Source: Actinomycetota bacterium
Lineage (GTDB): Bacteria; Actinomycetota; Acidimicrobiia; Acidimicrobiales; Ilumatobacteraceae
Length of the DNA: 7,441 nucleotides
Assembly (NCBI GenBank): GCA_009705435.1
Contig: WLTJ01000074.1
Coordinates: forward strand, 1 to 7,441
Direction of reading: 5' to 3'
The notes under the pieces were generated by a model. That model was not told the DNA's origin. It saw nothing but the letters and a program-made list of their open reading frames with translations, and made no database searches. Below are positions 1 to 4,836 of this stretch, in pieces. Made by a program: the position numbers and the translations under genes. How positions within the stretch are numbered: position 1 is the first letter of the stretch; each line of letters begins with the position of its first letter.

Positions 1-15
1 AAAGGTGGCCGACTA

Positions 16-462
16 ATGCCTCGTCTTGACGCAGAGCGAATCGCATTATGGAAATCATTTCAGATGGCAGGCGAAGTAGTTTCGCGTCGTATTGAGGCAG
101 AGATGTTTGATGAGTTTCATCTCGCATTGCCGCAGTTTGACATGTTGGCGATTCTGGCGAATAACAAAGGTCAATTGCGCGTCAAAGAACTGTGCGAATT
201 GTTATCGGCGGTTCCCAGCAGTTTGTCGCGAAGGATTGATTCTCTTGTGGAGCGTGGCTATGTGACGCGTGAAGAAGCCCCGACTGTTGACGACAATCGG
301 GCGGTGATTGTGCGTTTAACGCGTATGGGGCGATTGGTGTGGCGGGATTCGAACATTCTCTATCGACGGGCGATTCAGCGCGAATTCGCTGCTGGCTTGA
401 CTGAACCAGAGGTGAGCACCATGATTCGTGCGCTCACAAAAGTGTCGCCGTTCAAAAAGTGA
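16..462 (+). CDS. MarR-family winged-helix transcriptional regulator
   Basis: This 148-residue protein has the length and layout of MarR regulators, which are dimeric DNA-binding proteins often released by small ligands. An N-terminal dimerisation helix (about 5-32) precedes a winged helix-turn-helix (about 38-105). The helix LRVKELCELLSAVPSSLSRR reads as the recognition region. The wing carries the family signature D-x-R-x(3)-V-x-L-T-x-x-G-R, seen here as DNRAVIVRLTRMGR (about 93-106). The ATG at 16 is supported by AGGTGG at 3-8, 7 nt upstream. The stop overlaps the start of the downstream membrane protein by 4 nt (GTGA), so the two are probably co-transcribed and translationally coupled. 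The ligand and operator are unknown. Autoregulation and control of the downstream gene is an inference from MarR biology. Family assignment is secure; specific function is not known. Confidence 0.93.
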   Translation: MPRLDAERIALWKSFQMAGEVVSRRIEAEMFDEFHLALPQFDMLAILANNKGQLRVKELCELLSAVPSSLSRRIDSLVERGYVTREEAPTVDDNRAVIVRLTRMGRLVWRDSNILYRRAIQREFAAGLTEPEVSTMIRALTKVSPFKK

Positions 463-2237
463 ATCGTTGGGCGCGTTGGTGGGTCATTGCCTTGTTGGGC
501 TCTATCCCGGTTGTGGTTTCGGTGGTACACGGTTTGATGGGTGGAGCAATTTTGCTTCAGGATCGCGCCGTTTTTGGGTTGCAGGTTGCTGACGCTGCCA
601 CTGGTTCGTTTCCTTCGTTGGGTCAATACAGTTGGCACGGGTGGAGTCATCTTGGCTCGTTGCTGTTTTACATATTCGTACCATTTCATTGGCTCGCAGG
701 TGGTGCGTCATGGGGCCTCTTCGTTGGGGCGGGGGCGCACTCGTGTGCGCTGTTGGTACTGATTGCATGGTTGGCTTTTCGCTTGCGCGGACTATGGGGC
801 ACTGCCACTGCCGTGGCCTTACTTTTGGCATCTTGGATGAGTGTTGGTGGCATTGCCAGTGCTGATGTATGGACTCCCTTCTTAGCTATTCCATTATTTG
901 TGTTGTTTGTGACCGCGGCGTGGGGTGTGACTGAACGCGATCGCCCGTCGATGTGGTTGATGTGCATGAGTGCAGCGTTGGTTATTCAGGTGCATGTGGG
1001 CTACTTGCCGATTGTTGGCTTGATTGGACTCACAGCATTAGGGACTTTTTGGTGGACGGGCGGCAATCAACGTGCCATGGCGCGTCCGATCTTGAGTTCC
1101 TTATTGTTGTTCCTACCTTTGGCTTTCAATCCCCGCGATTCAGCCGCCAATTTTGTTCACCTATGGCGATTTTTCTCTCACTCAGACACTCCAACGATCG
1201 GATTTTCCCGCGGGTTGCGGGTGGTTGCCTTTGAGATGAGCCCCGAGGCGTCGTGGTTACAAGGTCCGTCAAGTGAAGGCATTGTCGGTGAAGCCCGCAA
1301 CGGTTCGTGGGGATGGTTCGCTGGCGTCGTCATCATTCTGTTGTTATGCACTATTTGGGTATTTCGTTCCCCCGCCGAGTCACCTCGGCGAAAGTTTGGA
1401 AGCTCAGTGCCGATTATGTGGGCCGGGCTCGTGGCGATGGTCATCGGAGTTGCGCAAGTACGCGGCTATTTGATTCCTTATGTGGTCTTGTGGCGCGCTG
1501 TCATTGTGATGTTGATTGTGGCGTGGATCGTGGGAGTCATATTGGCTAACACGTCGATGGTCCGCCAACCTCTGATCACGGCCGGGGCGATGGGTTTGTT
1601 CGTACTCAACTTGATCGGCGCCATTCTTCCGACCACCGAAGTCTCAATCGTGATGCCCGCTGCAGTGCGTGTGCGTGAAGCGATAGCCCAAGCAGTTGTC
1701 TTTCAGGAAAATTCTCCCTCCGCTGATGAGGGAGCGATCCTTTTTCGTCTCGGAGATGGGGGACTGGTGGGTTTGTATCCCGCGCTGCTCTATGACTTCG
1801 AACAACGCGGTATCACTGGCGGAATTCCTGCCGATGTGGAGCGGGTTTTCGGGGATCGTGTTTTGGATCCAGTCGATGCTTCGAGCGTATGGATGGTGTG
1901 CGACACGGGATGGGCCTTCTCGTTGTTGTCCTCCGCCAGTGGGGCGACGATTGTCAGCGTGATCACACCTTTCACGCCCGAGGAAGAAGCCAAAGTTGTT
2001 GAACTCCAGACTCTCTTGGCACATGAGTTGCGAACTATTGGACATCTGGAGGCGGTGACTTCGCTTGACTCACCTTTGGTGGCCATCAGTTTGAGTGAAT
2101 TGGACATCAATCATGACGCGGCCCAAGAGTTAGCGACTCTGAATCAGCGCGCATCCACACCGGGCGATCGCTTTGGCATTGTTGCTTTTGCTTCGTCTGA
2201 TGTTCCCGACATCTGGTGGCCGCTTGAGGTTTTTTAG
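459..2237 (+). CDS. Multi-pass membrane protein, probable GT-C-fold glycosyltransferase
   Basis: A 592-residue integral membrane protein. I count about 11-12 hydrophobic segments between residues 7 and 392, followed by a soluble C-terminal region of about 200 residues that probably lies outside the membrane. The first external loop (about 30-66) holds acidic D35 and D45 and the stretch SLGQYSWHGWSHLGSLLFY. This resembles the Asp-containing first loop and the G-x-YS-x-x-GW-x-H-x-G-x-x-x-FY pattern of actinobacterial GT-C proteins, which transfer sugars from polyprenyl-phosphate donors at the outer face of the membrane. The start is GTG at 459, overlapping the MarR stop (460-462). It has no clear ribosome binding site of its own, so it is probably translated by coupling. 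The donor, acceptor and even catalytic activity are unproven, and it could be a non-catalytic membrane protein of similar topology. The CDS is secure; the GT-C assignment is moderate. Confidence 0.9.
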   Translation: MNRWARWWVIALLGSIPVVVSVVHGLMGGAILLQDRAVFGLQVADAATGSFPSLGQYSWHGWSHLGSLLFYIFVPFHWLAGGASWGLFVGAGAHSCALLVLIAWLAFRLRGLWGTATAVALLLASWMSVGGIASADVWTPFLAIPLFVLFVTAAWGVTERDRPSMWLMCMSAALVIQVHVGYLPIVGLIGLTALGTFWWTGGNQRAMARPILSSLLLFLPLAFNPRDSAANFVHLWRFFSHSDTPTIGFSRGLRVVAFEMSPEASWLQGPSSEGIVGEARNGSWGWFAGVVIILLLCTIWVFRSPAESPRRKFGSSVPIMWAGLVAMVIGVAQVRGYLIPYVVLWRAVIVMLIVAWIVGVILANTSMVRQPLITAGAMGLFVLNLIGAILPTTEVSIVMPAAVRVREAIAQAVVFQENSPSADEGAILFRLGDGGLVGLYPALLYDFEQRGITGGIPADVERVFGDRVLDPVDASSVWMVCDTGWAFSLLSSASGATIVSVITPFTPEEEAKVVELQTLLAHELRTIGHLEAVTSLDSPLVAISLSELDINHDAAQELATLNQRASTPGDRFGIVAFASSDVPDIWWPLEVF

Positions 2238-2295
2238 TGCTTCTGAGTTGCTCTAAATTCGTTATTGGACTGACCAACACAGCAGACTGAAGGCT

Positions 2296-2312
2296 TACCT
2301 TGATGTCAGGAG
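2296..2312 (+). promoter_or_regulatory. Candidate -10 and ribosome binding site of the thiolase gene
   Basis: AGGAG at 2308-2312 lies 5 nt before the ATG at 2318. It decides the start against the in-frame TTG at 2300 and ATG at 2303, which have no such site. TACCTT at 2296-2301 fits the loose TANNNT -10 pattern and would give a very short leader. No convincing -35 was found, so the promoter part is weak while the ribosome binding site is good. Confidence 0.55.
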
Positions 2313-2317
2313 CCATT

Positions 2318-3487
2318 ATGTTCAATGCAGTTATCGTTGATGCGATTCGCACGCCTCTCGGTCGTCGAAATGGAAAATTGAAAGACTGGCACCCAGTTGA
2401 TTTGGTCGCCGAAACAATGAATGCCTTAATTGAGCGCACTGGCATTGACCCAGGCATTATTGATGATGTTGTCATGGGTTGTGTGATGCAGGCTGGTGAA
2501 CAGTCAACGAATATTGCGCGCAACGCTGTCTTAGCGGCAGGGTGGCCAGAGAGTGTTCCGGGAACAACAGTTGATCGCCAGTGTGGATCTTCGCAACAGG
2601 CCGCGCACTTTGCAGCCCAAGGTGTTATGGCTGGGGCATACGATGTCGTCGTCGCCTCTGGAGTCGAAGTCATGACACGCGTTCCGATGGGCGCATCAAT
2701 GGTTGATGGAAAATACGGCTGGCCATTTGGACCCCGCGTCAGTGCGCGCTACCAACCACAAGGTGGGTTGGTGCCACAGGGTATTTCGGCAGAAATGATC
2801 GCCGACAAGTGGGGCATTAGCCGCGAGGATATGGACCGTTTTGGTGTGCAGTCACAGTTCCGTGCAGCTCGTGCGACAGCCGAGGGTCGCTTTGAGCGAG
2901 AAATTCTTCCGCTCAAAGACGCCGAAGGAAACATGATGACCACGGATGAGGGTTTGCGTGAAACGACGATGGAAAGTCTGGGCAAATTGAAGCCAGCGTT
3001 CCGTTCGCTTGAAGAAGGTGGACGCGTGACCGCCGGCAACTCTTCGCAGATCACTGATGGAGCGGCTGCGATTTTGATCATGAGCGAAGAGAAGTGTCGT
3101 GCGCTTGGTTTGACGCCGCGTGCTCGTTTTGTCAATTTCGCCCTTGCTGGTGATGATCCGCGTTACATGCTGACCGCTCCCATACCAGCGACCCGCAAAG
3201 TTCTTGAGCGCGCAAAGATGACGATGGAAGATATCGATTTGACGGAAATCAATGAAGCTTTCGCTTCAGTCGTTTTGGCTTGGGAGAAAGAGTTTCATCC
3301 CGATATGGAGACTGTGAACCCCAATGGTGGGGCAATCGCTTTAGGCCACCCACTCGGTTGCTCGGGGGCGCGCTTGATGACCACATTGTTGAATGAACTT
3401 GAGCGCACCGGCGGTCGCTTCGGACTGCAGACGATGTGCGAGGGTGGCGGCATGGCGAACGCCACAATCCTGGAACGTTTGGGCTGA
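2318..3487 (+). CDS. Acetyl-CoA C-acyltransferase (3-ketoacyl-CoA thiolase, FadA5-like)
   Basis: This 389-residue thiolase cleaves 3-ketoacyl-CoA with CoA to release acetyl-CoA in the cytoplasm, or runs the reverse condensation. All catalytic blocks are present: nucleophile C89 in DRQCGSSQQA, N312 in NEAFA, H344 in GHPLGCSGAR and C374 in MCEGGG. The N-terminus (FNAVIVDAIRTPLGRRNGKL), the GEQSTNIAR block and the NEAFASVVLAW block resemble M. tuberculosis FadA5, the steroid side-chain thiolase, more than a biosynthetic acetoacetyl-CoA thiolase; this is from memory, not a search. Full length for the family (about 390). The ATG at 2318 is chosen because of AGGAG at 2308-2312. The small zinc-protein gene starts 8 nt after the stop and is probably in the same operon. 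Thiolase is certain. A sterol substrate is only a suggestion, and ordinary fatty-acid beta-oxidation is equally possible. Confidence 0.95.
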   Translation: MFNAVIVDAIRTPLGRRNGKLKDWHPVDLVAETMNALIERTGIDPGIIDDVVMGCVMQAGEQSTNIARNAVLAAGWPESVPGTTVDRQCGSSQQAAHFAAQGVMAGAYDVVVASGVEVMTRVPMGASMVDGKYGWPFGPRVSARYQPQGGLVPQGISAEMIADKWGISREDMDRFGVQSQFRAARATAEGRFEREILPLKDAEGNMMTTDEGLRETTMESLGKLKPAFRSLEEGGRVTAGNSSQITDGAAAILIMSEEKCRALGLTPRARFVNFALAGDDPRYMLTAPIPATRKVLERAKMTMEDIDLTEINEAFASVVLAWEKEFHPDMETVNPNGGAIALGHPLGCSGARLMTTLLNELERTGGRFGLQTMCEGGGMANATILERLG

Positions 3488-3495
3488 GATAACCG

Positions 3496-3765
3496 ATGTT
3501 CGCCGTGGATTTCGCAGGAGTGATCTGGATTTTCGGGGCGGTTGTTTTATTCTTTTTCTTGTGGCGTGTTGGAGTTGGGATGCTGCGCAGCATGACCACC
3601 CCACTTCCAGCTCCGCCACCCGAAGGCGAACTGCGGCGGGTCAATGTGCGCTATCGCTGCAGTTTGTGTGGGGTTGAATTGCGCATGACCATGGCCCCCG
3701 AACAAGATCCTGTTCCACCTCGGCACTGCATGGAAGACATGGATTTTGTGGCTCCCGTTGAGTGA
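3496..3765 (+). CDS. Small membrane-anchored protein with putative zinc-binding CxxC...HC motif
   Basis: An 89-residue protein of unknown function. Residues about 5-30 form one hydrophobic segment (FAGVIWIFGAVVLFFFLW). A short Pro-rich linker follows (about 34-43, PLPAPPPEG) and then a compact C-terminal domain. That domain carries C55-x2-C58 and, 18 residues later, the adjacent pair H77-C78 in PPRHCMEDMDF, a likely C2HC-type zinc site. The ATG at 3496 lies 8 nt after the thiolase stop with only a weak GA-rich site before it, which suggests co-transcription and re-initiation. I have the impression that similar short proteins recur in actinobacteria, but I recognise no named family. The domain could bind zinc, act as a rubredoxin-like or redox site, or have lost metal binding. 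Its intact frame, motif and operon position make it a credible real gene. Confidence 0.8.
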   Translation: MFAVDFAGVIWIFGAVVLFFFLWRVGVGMLRSMTTPLPAPPPEGELRRVNVRYRCSLCGVELRMTMAPEQDPVPPRHCMEDMDFVAPVE

Positions 3766-3771
3766 ACGGGA
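3753..3771 (+). repeat. Inverted repeat over the stop of the small zinc-protein gene
   Basis: TCCCGTT (3753-3759) and AACGGGA (3765-3771) are perfect 7-bp arms around a 5-nt loop and span the stop codon. In RNA this would be a stable hairpin at the 3' end of the thiolase and zinc-protein transcript. No U-tract follows, so it is not a canonical intrinsic terminator. It may serve as a 3'-end stabiliser or be chance. Confidence 0.45.
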
Positions 3772-3772
3772 A

Positions 3773-3788
3773 GTTACACGCTTGTGAC
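3773..3788 (+). repeat. Short inverted repeat in the convergent spacer
   Basis: GTTACA (3773-3778) and TGTGAC (3783-3788) pair with one T/G mismatch (a G-U wobble in RNA) around the loop CGCT. It sits 1 nt after the previous hairpin and 9 nt before the larger DnaA-box palindrome, so the three dyads are in tandem. On its own it is weak; it is noted as part of that cluster. Confidence 0.3.
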
Positions 3789-3797
3789 TATCCCCCG

Positions 3798-3822
3798 CTT
3801 TATCCACAAGTTGTGGATAAAG
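3798..3822. promoter_or_regulatory. Perfect palindrome made of two opposed DnaA boxes
   Basis: The arms CTTTATCCACAA (3798-3809) and TTGTGGATAAAG (3811-3822) are exact reverse complements around a single G at 3810. Each arm contains the exact 9-mer TTATCCACA (3800-3808 on the plus strand, 3812-3820 on the minus strand), the classical strong DnaA box of Escherichia coli and many other bacteria. The boxes face each other with a 3-bp gap. The site lies between the 3' ends of convergent genes, a position compatible with DnaA binding or titration, and also with a bidirectional terminator hairpin. No U-tract follows on either strand, which weakens the terminator reading. In M. tuberculosis crgA and pknB lie close to oriC, so an origin-proximal DnaA site is plausible. 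There is no AT-rich unwinding region or box cluster here, so it is not an origin by itself. Confidence 0.6.
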
Positions 3823-3840
3823 GTCAATGCTGGGTCAATG
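3822..3840. repeat. Tandem 8-bp direct repeat GGTCAATG, 11-bp period
   Basis: GGTCAATG occurs at 3822-3829 and again at 3833-3840, one helical turn apart. The first copy overlaps the end of the DnaA-box palindrome and the second covers the last codons of crgA. An 11-bp period puts both copies on the same DNA face, as expected for a protein-binding site, but two short copies may be chance. Confidence 0.35.
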
Positions 3841-4152
3841 ATATTTAGTTGCGGTGTATAGCCCGCCGAGGATAAAGCCCAGCCCAGCGACCAAATAGAG
3901 GTTGCTGCGGCCACCTGGAACAGCGCCCAAGTAGTACATCAAAATAATCAATGCGCCGAGGATAAATAGGGCAAACATCAAGATCGGGACCCATTGTGGG
4001 CTTTGTTTGACATATTTGGGGACGGGCGGCGTGTAGCGCGTCGAGGCTGAAACCCCGTGCTCGTTGTGAGTTGGTGTACCGGAGTCGCCTTCGTTGGGCC
4101 GAGTGCCCTTCGGGGTCGTACGTCCGCCTGATTTACGCTTCGGAGGTGCCAC
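3835..4152 (-). CDS. crgA: Cell division protein CrgA
   Basis: A 105-residue small membrane protein of the CrgA family. In actinobacteria CrgA joins the divisome and affects FtsZ ring formation and recruitment of wall-synthesis proteins. The N-terminal half (1-50) is hydrophilic, starting with the basic run PPKRKSGGR. Two hydrophobic segments follow, about 53-75 and 84-101, joined by a short loop. The block SPQWVPILMFALFILG and the terminal TATKYH match the CrgA pattern of two helices ending near a basic-aromatic C-terminus. It is slightly longer than typical members (about 84-93), the extra length being in the tail. The start is GTG at 4152; an in-frame stop lies shortly upstream and no Shine-Dalgarno is visible. 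It is divergent from trpG, as in M. tuberculosis. The assignment rests on both sequence and neighbours. Confidence 0.9.
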   Translation of the reverse strand: MAPPKRKSGGRTTPKGTRPNEGDSGTPTHNEHGVSASTRYTPPVPKYVKQSPQWVPILMFALFILGALIILMYYLGAVPGGRSNLYLVAGLGFILGGLYTATKYH

Positions 4153-4166
4153 GAGATGAAAGTGTA
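4153..4166 (-). promoter_or_regulatory. Candidate -10 of crgA, leaderless type
   Basis: On the minus strand TACACT (4166 down to 4161) matches TANNNT and ends 8 nt before the GTG start of crgA. Transcription would then begin at or next to the start codon. The absence of a ribosome binding site agrees with a leaderless mRNA, which is common in actinobacteria. No clear -35 was found. Confidence 0.3.
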
Positions 4167-4197
4167 CGCACTAGTGATAGCCACTGCCTCACTGACG

Positions 4198-4218
4198 CCG
4201 AGGTTCCAACTCGGTTTT
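4198..4218 (+). terminator. Hairpin followed by T-run upstream of trpG
   Basis: CCGAG (4198-4202) and CTCGG (4210-4214) form a perfect 5-bp stem around a 7-nt loop, followed at once by TTTT (4215-4218). On the plus strand this has the form of a small intrinsic terminator or attenuator, 26 nt before the trpG start. No plus-strand gene ends here, so if functional it would act on a longer trpG leader. The stem is short and may be fortuitous. Confidence 0.25.
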
Positions 4219-4232
4219 ATCAAAATGGGTTT

Positions 4233-4238
4233 TAGGCT
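4233..4238 (+). promoter_or_regulatory. Candidate -10 of trpG/pabA, leaderless type
   Basis: TAGGCT matches TANNNT and ends 6 nt before the GTG start at 4245. Transcription would begin at the start codon and give a leaderless mRNA. No Shine-Dalgarno precedes the GTG, which agrees. No convincing -35 is visible. If this is the promoter, the hairpin at 4198-4218 lies outside the transcript. Confidence 0.3.
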
Positions 4239-4244
4239 GATGAG

Positions 4245-4823
4245 GTGAAGCGGGTTCTGGTCATCGACAGTTACGACAGTTTTGTCTACAACTTGGTGCA
4301 GTATCTCGGAGAACTTGGCGCCGATCCAGTCGTCTACCGCAATGATGATTTGACTGTTGCACAAGCCTTGGCTCTCGCAATTGACGGCGTCTTATTATCT
4401 CCAGGACCAGGTCGTCCGGAAGAGGCCGGGATCATTTGTGATGTGATCACACCATTTGCTGAACGAGGAACACCCGTGTTCGGAGTATGTCTCGGACATC
4501 AGGCGATTGGCCATGTCTTTGGCGGAAACATTATTGGTGCGCCTCAATTGATGCATGGGAAGACCAGCGAAGTAACACATCAGAATGTTGGGGTATTTGC
4601 AGGTGTGGCGAACCCAGTGACTGCCACGCGCTATCACTCTTTGGTGATTGAGCGAGACACAATGCCAGATGATTTAGAGATCACGGCCGAAACATCCGAT
4701 GGAATCGTGATGGGTGTTCGTCACAGAACTTTGCCCGTTGAAGGCGTGCAATTTCATCCAGAAAGTATTCTCACAAGTTCGGGGCGAGACATGTTGCGAA
4801 ATTTTCTCGCAACTTGTGGGTGA
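4245..4823 (+). CDS. trpG: Glutamine amidotransferase subunit of anthranilate / aminodeoxychorismate synthase
   Basis: A 192-residue class I glutamine amidotransferase. It hydrolyses glutamine and channels ammonia to a chorismate-using partner: TrpE to make anthranilate for tryptophan, or PabB to make 4-amino-4-deoxychorismate for folate. The catalytic triad is complete: C82 in GVCLGHQAIG, H171 and E173 in VQFHPESILT. The oxyanion-loop motif SPGPGRPEEAG (about 52-62) and the N-terminal VLVIDSYDSFVYNLVQYLGELG are typical of TrpG/PabA. The start is GTG at 4245 with no ribosome binding site. No trpE or pabB is adjacent, so sequence alone cannot separate TrpG from PabA, and one protein may serve both pathways. 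The symbol trpG follows the mycobacterial gene at this locus; pabA would be equally valid. The gene converges on pknB with 13 bp between stop codons and no terminator visible there. Confidence 0.93.
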   Translation: MKRVLVIDSYDSFVYNLVQYLGELGADPVVYRNDDLTVAQALALAIDGVLLSPGPGRPEEAGIICDVITPFAERGTPVFGVCLGHQAIGHVFGGNIIGAPQLMHGKTSEVTHQNVGVFAGVANPVTATRYHSLVIERDTMPDDLEITAETSDGIVMGVRHRTLPVEGVQFHPESILTSSGRDMLRNFLATCG

Positions 4824-4836
4824 TTGAACCCCGCGA

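Noticed and set aside
1644..2045. 133-residue minus-strand reading frame inside the GT-C-like gene
   Set aside because: Fully inside a well-supported gene, with no domain, ribosome binding site or sensible composition.
2230..2235. T6 run at the end of the GT-C-like gene as a terminator
   Set aside because: No stem of more than two base pairs precedes the run, and it lies within the last codons.
2265..2277. TTGG-N5-CCAA dyad upstream of the thiolase, a possible TetR/KstR-type operator
   Set aside because: The arms are only 4 bp and do not fit the KstR or KstR2 operator patterns I know; expected often by chance.
2300..2317. N-terminal six-residue extension of the thiolase from TTG at 2300 or ATG at 2303
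   Set aside because: AGGAG at 2308-2312 is correctly spaced only for ATG 2318, and thiolases normally begin at that point.
2107..2673. 188-residue minus-strand reading frame opposite the start of the thiolase
   Set aside because: Antisense shadow of the thiolase coding frame, crossing its promoter region, with no recognisable motif.
3766..3834. Convergent spacer as a complete replication origin
   Set aside because: There are only two DnaA boxes, no AT-rich unwinding region, and no dnaA or dnaN alongside.
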